From assembly GCF_024807845.1 (NCBI RefSeq), contig NZ_JANUEQ010000001.1, positions 1,296,900-1,360,899 on the forward strand: a stretch of DNA of 64,000 bases, given 5' to 3'. This stretch comes from Klebsiella sp. BIGb0407 (GTDB taxonomy: Bacteria > Pseudomonadota > Gammaproteobacteria > Enterobacterales > Enterobacteriaceae). Of this stretch, positions 1 through 8,682 are shown piece after piece. The stretch's first letter is position 1, and the number at the start of each line of letters is the position of its first letter. The notes beneath the pieces were generated by a model. That model searched no databases and was not told the DNA's origin. It was given only the letters and a program-made list of their open reading frames with translations. Position numbers and translations under genes: made by a program.

Positions 1-496
1 CTCCGACTCCAAAAACAGCGCAGGGACGCAAGATCGTCTTTTCACCCTGATAAGCCTGCACCCTCTGCTCACCCTCATATTTACTGCGGGCATACTCATT
101 GGCGAAGTCAGGGCCAGGCGTTTGTTGCTCCGTCAGGCTAAACTGGTGCTGGTAGCGGTAGTAAACTGCGGCCGTAGAGATATATATCAGGCGAGGGTGA
201 CCGACCTTTTGGCAAAAATGAATAACCTGCTCGGTCGTCAGCACATTATCACGCCAGTACTCCTCGCGGCTTCCCCATGGTCCCGCTTTACCGGCGGCGT
301 GAATCACCGCGTCGGGGGTAAAGTTCAGAGTATCCAGGTCGGCTAAATCAATCTGAGAATAACGAATACCGGTCAGTAGTTTTGGCTGTGGGCGTCGGCC
401 GACCCCCAACAATTCAAGGTTATGATGTCCGGCAAAACGGCGCAGAAAAGCCTGACCAATAAAACCCGATGCCCCTGTAATAACGATTTTTATCAT
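1..496 (-). CDS. OleD-like NAD(P)-dependent epimerase/reductase, partial
   Basis: The start codon is at 496 and the gene runs off the left edge of the window, so about 165 N-terminal residues are visible. The protein begins MIKIVITGASGFIG, a Rossmann dinucleotide-binding glycine motif of the extended short-chain dehydrogenase family. The segment HAAGKAGPWGSREEYW followed by an NV.TTE motif is typical of the 3-beta-HSD/OleD branch, whose characterised member reduces the 2-alkyl-3-keto acid made in head-to-head fatty-acid condensation. Its start overlaps the stop of the upstream desaturase (ATGA), so it is the last visible gene of the leftward operon. The same branch is represented again at 6507-7514. 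The family is clear; the substrate is inferred. Confidence 0.8.
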   Translation of the reverse strand, partial: MIKIVITGASGFIGQAFLRRFAGHHNLELLGVGRRPQPKLLTGIRYSQIDLADLDTLNFTPDAVIHAAGKAGPWGSREEYWRDNVLTTEQVIHFCQKVGHPRLIYISTAAVYYRYQHQFSLTEQQTPGPDFANEYARSKYEGEQRVQAYQGEKTILRPCAVFGVG

Positions 497-1608
497 GGAG
501 GGAGAATATCCTCTGCCTGCTGCGGATTAACGCCCATCTGTTTCAGAAACTGTTGCTGTAGCTGCAACAGCTCGGCCAGGCTTATCTTCTGATAGTCGAT
601 ATTAAATCGCATCGCTACCCGGGCAATCAGATAGCTTAATGCCGGATAATGGCGATGATGCCAGTTGGGAAAAAGATGATGAGTCAGATGTAAATTAGCG
701 CCGCCAAGCCAGTAGCCTAACCAGGCGGGACGAGCCTGCCAGTCAAAGGTGGTGGTGAAAACATGCTGATACCAGGTATGCGGCATATTTCCCACGGCTG
801 GCGCTTCAAAAAAATGTGATTTTGCCCAATGGGTGCCAACAATCAGCATCACAAACAGCAGCGACGACACCATCTGGGATAGCAGATAGATAATCAATAA
901 TGTGGAGAAACTGAACTCGGCAGAGAGCACATAAGCGGGAATAACCAAGGCCAGTAAAAAATGCAGACATTTACTGATAAGAAAAATAGTCCACCCTTTC
1001 AGGCCTCGCATAGCCATTTTCGGCGTTACTCTGGTCTTACCGGCCCTGTCAAGCCAGTCCACCAGCCAGATATACCAGGGGAAGGTAAAGGCGGCAATTA
1101 ATGGCCAGTACCAGTGCTGAAGACGCATAAAAGGTTTCCAGCGTTGAAAGGGCGTCTGGCGTAACAGGCCATTTTCATCAATATCCGGGTCATAACCCGA
1201 AATATTCGTATGCGTGTGATGAAAAATAACATGACGCACTCGCCAGCAGTCCGGATCTAGCCCCAGCGGAATCGACACTATCCGCCCCGTTAAGGCATTC
1301 GCCCGGGCAGACCGAAAGAAGGCATTATGAGAGGTATCGTGTACCACATTGATGACCAGCAGCATGGCACTAAAAATAAATCCCAGATACCAGCCGAACA
1401 GCGCCATACCAGAATGTTGTTGCAGGATTAACCCGTAACAGGTCAGACAAATGCCTAAGAGGAAGATCATTTTACCTATAGCCCATTTATCGGCAAAACG
1501 ATTGTCCTGACGGGTACGCAGATACTGCTGTGCCGCCTGCATCAGCGCTTTATGCAATGCTAAATCATCTGCCTGATAAGCCAGCGGGCGTAAGGGAGTT
1601 CGGCTCAT
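493..1608 (-). CDS. Membrane fatty-acid desaturase (second copy)
   Basis: This 371-residue protein has the three histidine clusters of membrane-bound di-iron fatty-acid desaturases: HDTSH in the first third, HHTHT in the middle and HLTHH near the C-terminus. Four or so hydrophobic membrane segments flank them. It should introduce a double bond into an acyl chain at the inner membrane. It is a paralogue of the neighbouring desaturase at 1605-2708, sharing the RVRHVIFHH and GLxLxLTHHLFP contexts. Start and stop overlap both neighbours by ATGA, pointing to translational coupling. Position and stereochemistry of the double bond, and whether the substrate is phospholipid, CoA or a pathway intermediate, cannot be read from the sequence. 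Confidence 0.88.
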   Translation of the reverse strand: MSRTPLRPLAYQADDLALHKALMQAAQQYLRTRQDNRFADKWAIGKMIFLLGICLTCYGLILQQHSGMALFGWYLGFIFSAMLLVINVVHDTSHNAFFRSARANALTGRIVSIPLGLDPDCWRVRHVIFHHTHTNISGYDPDIDENGLLRQTPFQRWKPFMRLQHWYWPLIAAFTFPWYIWLVDWLDRAGKTRVTPKMAMRGLKGWTIFLISKCLHFLLALVIPAYVLSAEFSFSTLLIIYLLSQMVSSLLFVMLIVGTHWAKSHFFEAPAVGNMPHTWYQHVFTTTFDWQARPAWLGYWLGGANLHLTHHLFPNWHHRHYPALSYLIARVAMRFNIDYQKISLAELLQLQQQFLKQMGVNPQQAEDILPP

Positions 1609-2708
1609 TCTTCAGATCTCTTTACGGGAGGCTGTCCCATCTGCCGTAAAAATCGACGCTGTCTAACTAACAGTTCCCGATAACCGATGCAGCGGTAATC
1701 CATGCCATAACACGTCGCAAGCTCACCAATAATCTCAGCAAGTGCCGGATAATGGCGATGGTTGAGCTGCGGAAACAGATGATGGGTTAAATGATAGTTA
1801 AGACCGCCAGTCAGATGGTGAAGCCAGCGCGGCGAGGCAACCCAGTCACAGGCTGTCGCGAAATTATGATGATACCAGCCATGCGGCATCTGTTTATTTT
1901 CAGGTGCCTCGAAAAACTCCGCTTCCGCCCAGTGCGTACCGAGTAATAAAAAGACTACCATCAGGGAAGCACACATCTGACTGAACAGATAAATCAGCAT
2001 CGCAGTCCAGGGTGAAATACCGTGCTGTAGCCCCACCATCAAGGGGACCACCAGCACCAGTAATAGATGCGCGACTTTACTGCCAATAAATAATGCCCAG
2101 CCCTGCTTACCACTTAATAGTTTTTCTTGCCGGAGCGGCGTTTTATTTAACCGGTCTCGCCAGTCAAAAACCCAGGTTATCCAGGGGAGTGACAGCGCTG
2201 CAATCAACGGCCAGTACAGATGCTGGTAGCGCATATGACGACGCCATTGCTGGAAAGGGGACTGGCGGAAAATACCATTTTCTTCGGTATCTAAATCGTA
2301 AATTTCAATATTTGCATACTGATGATGGAATATCACATGCCGTACTCGCCAGTAATCGGGATCCACTCCCAAAGGGAGAGTCACCAGTCGACCGACAAAC
2401 CGATTAATACCGGGACGACGGCTGAACGTATTATGGGAAGCATCATGATTGACATTCACATTCAATAGCATTGCCATCATGATGAAAATAAAGTAGCTGC
2501 AGGCAAAAAGCCACGACTGAGTGGTCATCAGCGTGATGCCATAACACAAGACTGATAGTCCAAGAAGAAGTAACGCTTTGCTCCACTGCCAGCCATCAGC
2601 ATAGGCATGATCGTGGCCAAGATATTCTCGTGCCGCCTGCTGCAGGTGTTGATGGAAAGCCTGTTCACTGTCACGGGGATAGTGCAAGGGTTCAAGTTTA
2701 TCAGACAT
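1605..2708 (-). CDS. Membrane fatty-acid desaturase (first copy)
   Basis: The protein begins MSDKLEPLHYPRD and is 367 residues long. I chose the start at 2708 rather than an in-frame codon further upstream because a purine-rich ribosome binding site (GGAAGGG) precedes it and it overlaps the previous stop by only 8 bases. Histidine boxes are HDASH, HHQYAN and HLTHH, the pattern of FADS-type membrane desaturases. The middle box has HHQYA where the paralogue downstream has HHTHT, so the two enzymes may differ in substrate or regiospecificity. It is in the middle of a coupled lipid operon. Confidence 0.87.
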   Translation of the reverse strand: MSDKLEPLHYPRDSEQAFHQHLQQAAREYLGHDHAYADGWQWSKALLLLGLSVLCYGITLMTTQSWLFACSYFIFIMMAMLLNVNVNHDASHNTFSRRPGINRFVGRLVTLPLGVDPDYWRVRHVIFHHQYANIEIYDLDTEENGIFRQSPFQQWRRHMRYQHLYWPLIAALSLPWITWVFDWRDRLNKTPLRQEKLLSGKQGWALFIGSKVAHLLLVLVVPLMVGLQHGISPWTAMLIYLFSQMCASLMVVFLLLGTHWAEAEFFEAPENKQMPHGWYHHNFATACDWVASPRWLHHLTGGLNYHLTHHLFPQLNHRHYPALAEIIGELATCYGMDYRCIGYRELLVRQRRFLRQMGQPPVKRSEE

Positions 2709-3813
2709 CAGCGCCCTTCCTTCTTCCCCAGCCACACAACACGCTGATGCCGTGAAGCATTAGTCCCGATAAGGTCACTAACCAAAAAGTATGATTCCAG
2801 CCTGACCCTATAATCAGTAAACCCCATAACATCAGCGTGAGCCAAAACCAGCTCAATACTCCCCAGCGCTGCCCTTGGGAAATGCCTCCGAGGGCTACCG
2901 ATCCAAAAGCCAGCAGAATAAACAGCGCAACCTGAGCAAAAGTGACATTCTGATAACCATAACCATAGAGCTGGATATAGCCTAATACCAGGGCGAACAG
3001 CAGCAGAGCACCACTGACTAACATCCATGCTGAGGCATAAAACTGGCGCTTTGCTCCTGTGCCTGAAGCGGCTTTGTGCCATAAGCGCCAGAAGGGACGA
3101 TTACTGGCAATAAAAGGATTATTACTTGGCTGTTCACCTTTAACACCGTAATCATAGGGTTCGTCGGGTGCGACTTTAAAGGTGCCAAATAGCTTGTCCC
3201 AGAAAATAAAGCTTCCGCCATAATTGCTGTCCGAATAAGCACGGTCATTAATATGATGGACTCGATGATGTGTCGGGGTGACAAAGATCTTTTCCAGCCA
3301 GCCCAGATTCGGCTTCACCGATATATGATTAAAAAACTGCACGGTGTAGTGCAATATTGAGACGGTCAGAAATACCGTGAGCGGCACGCCCAGCCATGCC
3401 AGGACAATAAAGAAAGGTATCGATGTCAGCGAGGAGTACCAGGAGTTTCGCACTCCCAGCGATAAATTATAGTGATGTCCCTGATGATGGACGACGTGCA
3501 CAGCCCATAAAACCGCCAGGCGATGATGCAGCCGGTGTAGCCAGTAAAACCCAAAGTCCCAGGCCAGAATTGCAAAACACCAGACCCAGACGGGTGAGGT
3601 TTCGGCAAATAAATTGAGGCTGAAGTGGCTGAGCACCAGGCTATAACAGAGCACCTCAAGGCCACGAAACAGCCAGAGCATAATATGCCCGGAGTTAAGG
3701 TTAAAAATCACCTCATGCCAGTCAACTTTTTGCCGGCTGTTAAATCTCAGTAGTAAGGCCTCGCCCAGTACAAAGAGTAACATCAGAATAACCGGAACAA
3801 TTAACTCACTCAC
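2701..3813 (-). CDS. Sterol desaturase / fatty-acid hydroxylase family protein
   Basis: A 370-residue membrane protein of the di-iron fatty-acid hydroxylase superfamily. Histidine motifs are HRLHH (residues 93-97), HVVHH (106-110) and THHRVHH (181-187), which together form the metal site; the C-terminal third adds several hydrophobic segments. Such enzymes hydroxylate or desaturate lipid tails, including alkylglycerols. The start is a GTG at 3813 inside the end of the PAP2 gene, preceded by GGAGAAG; no ATG lies nearby. Within the operon it probably modifies the product of the ketosynthase/ligase genes. The substrate is unknown. Confidence 0.85.
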   Translation of the reverse strand: MSELIVPVILMLLFVLGEALLLRFNSRQKVDWHEVIFNLNSGHIMLWLFRGLEVLCYSLVLSHFSLNLFAETSPVWVWCFAILAWDFGFYWLHRLHHRLAVLWAVHVVHHQGHHYNLSLGVRNSWYSSLTSIPFFIVLAWLGVPLTVFLTVSILHYTVQFFNHISVKPNLGWLEKIFVTPTHHRVHHINDRAYSDSNYGGSFIFWDKLFGTFKVAPDEPYDYGVKGEQPSNNPFIASNRPFWRLWHKAASGTGAKRQFYASAWMLVSGALLLFALVLGYIQLYGYGYQNVTFAQVALFILLAFGSVALGGISQGQRWGVLSWFWLTLMLWGLLIIGSGWNHTFWLVTLSGLMLHGISVLCGWGRRKGADV

Positions 3814-4414
3814 CAGGCTTCTCCTTTTGCCGATTCATTACCCAGCTCACCAGCATACCCGCCCCAGATGCCAGCACCACACCGCCGATCAGGTCGATAA
3901 ACAGATGACGTTTTAACTGCAAAATAGAAAACGCGATCACGCCTCCCCAGAGTATAAACGCCAGAGTAAGAAAATGCTTCCGGCTCCTGGCTATCGCCCA
4001 TACCGCCAGAAGCGTCAGAGCGACATGCAGCGAGGGAAAGCAGTTTTGTGCCGAGTCTACCGAAATTAACTGTTTCAATAGCACAGATTCAATACCCTGC
4101 CCGCTGTCCGGCGGGGTAACGAGGGTGGTGGGCCAGAGTAAATAAATCAGCCCGGCACCCAGCGCTGTCAGCTGCATCGATCGGGTCAGCCAGCGAACAG
4201 CCGTTAAAGGTGCCAGAAAATAGCCAGCCGGGATAATCAGGAAAAAAGACAAATAGGCCCAGATAGCTGAAGCTGAGAAAGGGATCTTATTATCAATCCA
4301 TGATGGTGTGATGACCTGACCGGCGCTTTGTAGGTTATCGGTTAAATGATAAATAACACCGACGAATCCCCAACCCAGTAGTAGCTGCCCAGCCCGATAA
4401 AATCCATTTTTCAT
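3806..4414 (-). CDS. PAP2-superfamily membrane phosphatase/phosphotransferase
   Basis: A 202-residue protein with about six hydrophobic segments. NCFPSLHVA (around residues 119-127) is the PSxH motif, and KRHLFIDLIGG (around 168-178) is the later H-xxx-D motif of PAP2 enzymes. The form with FPSLHVA resembles the inositol-phosphorylceramide-synthase subgroup. It would remove or transfer a phosphate or phospho-head group on a lipid at the membrane. It is coupled by ATGA to the preceding ligase gene and overlaps the following hydroxylase. I do not recognise an exact homologue. Confidence 0.8.
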   Translation of the reverse strand: MKNGFYRAGQLLLGWGFVGVIYHLTDNLQSAGQVITPSWIDNKIPFSASAIWAYLSFFLIIPAGYFLAPLTAVRWLTRSMQLTALGAGLIYLLWPTTLVTPPDSGQGIESVLLKQLISVDSAQNCFPSLHVALTLLAVWAIARSRKHFLTLAFILWGGVIAFSILQLKRHLFIDLIGGVVLASGAGMLVSWVMNRQKEKPGE

Positions 4415-5697
4415 AGGTTAGCCTTGCGAATAATACGTCGCCGTTTGCTATCAAACTGCGGGATCACCGCGGCGCTTTCCAGCTTCCAGCACAACTTTTG
4501 CGTATCGACCCCTTGCTTATCGAGCATGGCAACCAGCGCCAGTTTACTGATTTCCAGCGCGTCGGGGGAACAATCTGCAAGCAGGTGCAAGGTCTGAGAG
4601 CCCTGCTGAGTCAGCCGATAATCGGCATTAAGCGGTAATGAGATGGCCAGCACACGGCTACAGAGATCGGCGAAGATAGTCTGCGGCTGCCCGTGGATAT
4701 CGGCGAGTATCAGCTGATCGTCCTGGCGTCCTTCAATATGTTGAATAGCCCGGGCAGGATTACCACAGGGGCACTTTTCTTCCCTGGCCACTAATACGTC
4801 ATCCAGCCGGTAACGGACTATAGGCTGCGTTTTCCGGGTAAAATCGGTAATAATCGGTGTAAAACGGTGCTCATCCAGCCACTGGGGTTCAATATGCAGA
4901 AACTCTTCATTAAGGTGCAAAACGCCATAGCGGCAGGTCGCTGCTAAAAAACCTTCGGTAGCCTGGTAAACCTCCCCCACCTCGCCGAAGACTTCAGTCA
5001 GTAACAGACGATCCTGATGTTCAAGTACCTCCGCGACAGAAATGACCTTTTTGACCTGTAGCCTGAGCTCGCCACGTTGCACACTCAAGGCCAGTTCACG
5101 TAGTACCTGGGCCGGAGCAACAATAATCGTCGGAGCCTGTTGTTCTAAAGGGTGCAAATGGGAAGAATACGGTTGAAACAAATCATAGTAAGCTAGGCTC
5201 AGCCAGCGATTATTGACACTCTGGTAGAGATTATTATTGGCACGTAAAAATAACGCTACTCGTTCCCCGGCAAACAGACCATCGGGCAGCATTTTAGCCA
5301 GCATACCACCCGCCCATAATTGCTGCTCTTCCGGGCTGACGACAAATAAACCCCGAACTCCGGAAGTCCCCGAGGATAATCCGACACTGAATTTCCCGAC
5401 CTGGCGTGAAAAATCGCGATCTTTTTCACTTTGTATCGCGATATCAAGCAATTGCTGGCTACGCAGTCCCTGAGTATTCATCCGATCAAAATTTTTCATC
5501 ATCAGCGACTTATCCATTAGCGGCCAGTCAGTCATTGGCGTATTCAGATAGCGGCTAAACCACGGGCTTTTCGCCAGTACCCGACGAGAAAAACGTTCTA
5601 ACTGTCGCTGCTGATAACGTTCCAGGGCATCACGGCTGGTGAAATATTGACGACGGGTACGAAAATAGTGCCACAAGGTGCGGAGTAATGCGGTCAT
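4411..5697 (-). CDS. PaaK/F390-synthetase-type AMP-forming ligase
   Basis: A 428-residue adenylate-forming enzyme. SSGTSG (residues 108-113) is the phosphate-binding loop, TDFTRKTQPIVRYRLDD carries the conserved Arg and Asp that contact the adenylate, and CPCGNPAR followed by EGRQDD is the cysteine-containing hallmark of the phenylacetate-CoA ligase/F390 synthetase branch. It would activate a carboxylic acid as an acyl-AMP. In this operon the likely substrate is an acyl or beta-hydroxy acid from the ketosynthase and reductase. It is not of the usual OleC type, so beta-lactone formation is only a possibility. Starts ATG, overlapping the previous stop by ATGA. Confidence 0.85.
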   Translation of the reverse strand: MTALLRTLWHYFRTRRQYFTSRDALERYQQRQLERFSRRVLAKSPWFSRYLNTPMTDWPLMDKSLMMKNFDRMNTQGLRSQQLLDIAIQSEKDRDFSRQVGKFSVGLSSGTSGVRGLFVVSPEEQQLWAGGMLAKMLPDGLFAGERVALFLRANNNLYQSVNNRWLSLAYYDLFQPYSSHLHPLEQQAPTIIVAPAQVLRELALSVQRGELRLQVKKVISVAEVLEHQDRLLLTEVFGEVGEVYQATEGFLAATCRYGVLHLNEEFLHIEPQWLDEHRFTPIITDFTRKTQPIVRYRLDDVLVAREEKCPCGNPARAIQHIEGRQDDQLILADIHGQPQTIFADLCSRVLAISLPLNADYRLTQQGSQTLHLLADCSPDALEISKLALVAMLDKQGVDTQKLCWKLESAAVIPQFDSKRRRIIRKANL

Positions 5698-6500
5698 AAA
5701 TCCCCCTCATGGCAGAGGCGAATCTGACATTTTCCCCCTGACCAGAGCTGATTAAGTCGAGCCAGGGTCTGGTAGTAAGCTTGCGAATCATCCATCAGTA
5801 AATTGGCCATACGCGAAGGGCCCCGCAGCGTCTGATAGCTTACCGGTGACCAGGCCGCATCACTGGCCAGTAATACCCAGCCGTCATCCGTTTCAATAAA
5901 GGCCCCCCAGTGCCCGGCTGCATGCCCGGGTAACGGTACCAGTAATACTTGCCCCTGGCTGCCGGGTAACTCATAACCCAGTTCAAACGGCATCAATTCT
6001 GAAGCCAGGGCAACCTGTCTGAAACTCTCAAAAAACTGCAGCGCCGTGTCGAATGTTTCAGGAATTAACCCCGGAATAAAAGCCTGTTTTAATGCGGCAA
6101 ACCCACGCAGATGACGCGTTTTCTGCCAGCCCTCCCCGGAACAAATAAACCTGAGAGAAGAGAAATCACGGAGCCCGGCAATATGGTCAGCATGAAAATG
6201 CGAGAGGATCATGCCGTCAATATCCCCGCTGAGATAACCCTGTTCCCGGAGCTGAGAGACCAGAGACTCTTGCGGGTCAAAATAAACCGGCGTTACCCGG
6301 CGGTAGAGCCAGAATAACCCTGAGCGAGTATATTGCTCAAACCAGTTCGCATAGCCGGTATCCCACAACCAGCGTTTATCGCCTGCTTCCAGCAAATATG
6401 CCCGGGCTGGAAACTTACAGACCCGAAAACTGGCACCTTTCAAAGCCATACAGCCTGGATGGGTGCAATACCCCACTTCAAAGGTGGTTATTTTAGCCAC
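5694..6500 (-). CDS. Metallo-beta-lactamase-fold hydrolase (lactonase-like)
   Basis: A 268-residue protein with the di-metal motif HFHADH (His101, His103, Asp105, His106), a further His193 in PGHAAGH, Asp214 in ASDAAW and His264 near the C-terminus. Ligand spacing resembles N-acyl-homoserine lactonases of the quorum-quenching type. Starts with GTG at 6500; no better ATG is near. The gene sits between the OleD-like reductase and the ligase, so the substrate may be a lactone or thioester intermediate of the lipid pathway rather than a free signal. That is inference from context. Confidence 0.83.
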   Translation of the reverse strand: MAKITTFEVGYCTHPGCMALKGASFRVCKFPARAYLLEAGDKRWLWDTGYANWFEQYTRSGLFWLYRRVTPVYFDPQESLVSQLREQGYLSGDIDGMILSHFHADHIAGLRDFSSLRFICSGEGWQKTRHLRGFAALKQAFIPGLIPETFDTALQFFESFRQVALASELMPFELGYELPGSQGQVLLVPLPGHAAGHWGAFIETDDGWVLLASDAAWSPVSYQTLRGPSRMANLLMDDSQAYYQTLARLNQLWSGGKCQIRLCHEGDL

Positions 6501-6506
6501 GACGTC

Positions 6507-7514
6507 TCACTCCCTGACTGAGGTACGTAACCAGTCACCAGTACGCAAAATACTCTCTTCGAGAGAATAAAGCGGGCGATAACCCAGTTCATTAATCGCT
6601 AGCTGAGAATCAAGGGTCATATCAAAATAGACCGCCCCTACGCTATAGCGGGTTAGCATCGGCTCTTTACCGGTTATTTTCGCTACCTGCTCCATTCCTG
6701 CTGCAACCATCGCTAAGAGTCGATAAGGCACTGCCTGCAAGGTAACACCATAATTGAGCTGCTGATTTAAAATAGCTTCAACCATCTCAGCCAGCCGCTG
6801 TGGCTGCTGATTAGTGATGTTGTATATCGCTCCGGAAGGCAGGTTTGGCTGCGTAGTCGCCAGGGCCATGGCATGAACCACATTCAGGACGAAAGTCAGG
6901 TCAAGCAGTGCCATGCCCCCACCCGGCAAGCGCAGTACGTTATTTTTACCGCGGATATTCTGTAACAGGCGCGGAATAATCACCCGGTCATGGGGACCAA
7001 ATAATCCGCGTGGTCGCAAGATAATATATTGGGTATCAGGATAAAGTTCTATGGGCTGTTGCAGGGCCTGTTCAGCAGCATACTTACTGGAGGCATAATG
7101 ACTTGAGAAACGCCTGGCGCGATAGGTTTCGGGTAAATTATGGTGATGCTGAAAATCAAAATACACGGCCGGAGAAGAGATATGGACAAAGCGCCTGACG
7201 CCTTCGCGACCGGCAACTCGCGCCAGTTTCTCGGTCACGACTACATTCGTCTGGAAAAATTCTTCCGCCGTTCCCCAGGGAGATGATTTAGCCGCACAAT
7301 GCCAGACCGCATCACAGCCGATGACCAGCGACAGAAAAGTGTCATCTGAACACTGAGTCAAATCCAGGGGAATAAAGGTCGCGCCAAGCGCCTGTAGTTC
7401 TGCGCCTGCCAGCGGGTCACGTCCTGTTGCTATAACGCTATTCCCTTGCTCCAGCAACCATTGTGCGGCATTACGCCCTAACCCACTGGTTGCGCCCGTC
7501 ACCAGAATTTTCAT
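6507..7514 (-). CDS. OleD-like NAD(P)-dependent reductase/epimerase
   Basis: A 335-residue extended short-chain dehydrogenase. It opens MKILVTGATSGLG, has HCAAKSSPWGTAEEFF followed by NVVVTEKL, and a catalytic YxxxK (HYASSKYAAEQ). The CAAKSSPWG stretch matches the OleD/3-beta-HSD subgroup, which reduces 2-alkyl-3-ketoacyl products of OleA-type condensation. It directly follows the ketosynthase gene with ATGA overlap, the pairing expected if it reduces that enzyme's beta-keto product. It is a paralogue of the partial gene at the left edge. Confidence 0.85.
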   Translation of the reverse strand: MKILVTGATSGLGRNAAQWLLEQGNSVIATGRDPLAGAELQALGATFIPLDLTQCSDDTFLSLVIGCDAVWHCAAKSSPWGTAEEFFQTNVVVTEKLARVAGREGVRRFVHISSPAVYFDFQHHHNLPETYRARRFSSHYASSKYAAEQALQQPIELYPDTQYIILRPRGLFGPHDRVIIPRLLQNIRGKNNVLRLPGGGMALLDLTFVLNVVHAMALATTQPNLPSGAIYNITNQQPQRLAEMVEAILNQQLNYGVTLQAVPYRLLAMVAAGMEQVAKITGKEPMLTRYSVGAVYFDMTLDSQLAINELGYRPLYSLEESILRTGDWLRTSVRE

Positions 7515-8518
7515 GGCAGAATCACCATACCCGCTAATGTCAGCCCCGCGGCGGTACCAATCAGCATGACGGGTTTCCCGGGATTAACACGCCCTGTTGT
7601 CATGGCTTCATGCAAAGCGAAAGGCAGTGATGCCGCTACCTGATTACCGTGATGGCGATAAATATCAACCAGAACTTCATTCGGTACATGGAGGCGTTTA
7701 CGCATATGCTCCAGCGCTAAATGGCTGGCCTGATGAGGAACGACGGTAGCAATCTCCGCGAGTGTCAGCTGGCATTGCGCCAGCAGCCGCTGGAAATACC
7801 CCTCAATAATCGATGAGGCATGACGGAATAAGGCCTTGCCCTGCATATGAAATAAGAAGTCTTGCTCTTCCATTCCGGCACGAGGATTACGACGAGTGCC
7901 TCCCGCACGAATTTCACAGAGTTCACTACCGGAAGGATACATTTCAATCAGGCTACCCAGCACCCGACTATCACCATTCCCCCGCTCAACGATGGCACAG
8001 GCCGCACCATCCCCGAAAATTAAAGAAGACTCTTCGTGATTCCAGTCAATACCGCGCGAAGCGATATCAGCGCTAACAATAGCAATGCGCCGATAACTGC
8101 CAGCATTCAGCAATCCGGTCGCGACTTGCAGAGCGGAAATAAAGCTGACACAGCTGCTGTTAATGTCAAAGCCCGCGATTCCCGGAGCAAGCCCGGCCGA
8201 CTTCAGAATATGTATCGCGGTACAGGGCAATGCCTGATAAGGAATCGCCGACGCTGAAATCAGCAGGTCGATTGAGTCGGGATCAATAGCATGGCGCTCC
8301 AGCGCATTATGCAAAGCGGCAGCGCCAAGTTCAGCCTGACTCGCACTGTCACTGGCATGAAAACGGTATTCAATACCTGAACGCTGTTCCACGTACCCCG
8401 CGGCTTTACCCAGCTTTTTGTCCAGCATCGCTGACTCGACTTTGCCCGGTGGCAATGCGGTGCCAGTGGCAATGATGCTCAATGCCTGCGAGGAATGCGA
8501 ATAAAGAGGAGTCGACAT
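7511..8518 (-). CDS. Ketoacyl synthase III (FabH/OleA-like), first gene of lipid operon
   Basis: A 335-residue thiolase-fold condensing enzyme with an intact triad: Cys123 in DINSSCVSF, His262 in VVPHQAS and Asn292 in HHGNQVAAS. Housekeeping FabH has about 317 residues and sits in the fab cluster; this is a separate specialised copy. It likely condenses an acyl thioester with malonyl-ACP or with a second acyl chain, giving a beta-keto product for the neighbouring reductase. It is the promoter-proximal gene of at least nine coupled leftward genes. Head-to-head condensation (OleA mode) is suggested by the OleD-like partners, not proven. Confidence 0.85.
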   Translation of the reverse strand: MSTPLYSHSSQALSIIATGTALPPGKVESAMLDKKLGKAAGYVEQRSGIEYRFHASDSASQAELGAAALHNALERHAIDPDSIDLLISASAIPYQALPCTAIHILKSAGLAPGIAGFDINSSCVSFISALQVATGLLNAGSYRRIAIVSADIASRGIDWNHEESSLIFGDGAACAIVERGNGDSRVLGSLIEMYPSGSELCEIRAGGTRRNPRAGMEEQDFLFHMQGKALFRHASSIIEGYFQRLLAQCQLTLAEIATVVPHQASHLALEHMRKRLHVPNEVLVDIYRHHGNQVAASLPFALHEAMTTGRVNPGKPVMLIGTAAGLTLAGMVILP

Positions 8519-8682
8519 AGGCAGAAAAGGACCTTGGTTAGAGTAGCTATGGGTAGCATTCTATTTTTCAGCCCCGTGAGTGTCCATTGGTTTGCTCAGT
8601 CCCCCAGCAATCCAGGATAATGATTAGACAATTTCCCACCTTTATTTGCCTGTTTTATCCTCCCCGACGATTAACTTGAATT

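Noticed and set aside
2093-2407. A plus-strand frame inside the desaturase gene
   Set aside because: It lies wholly opposite a gene with three intact histidine boxes and has no family features.
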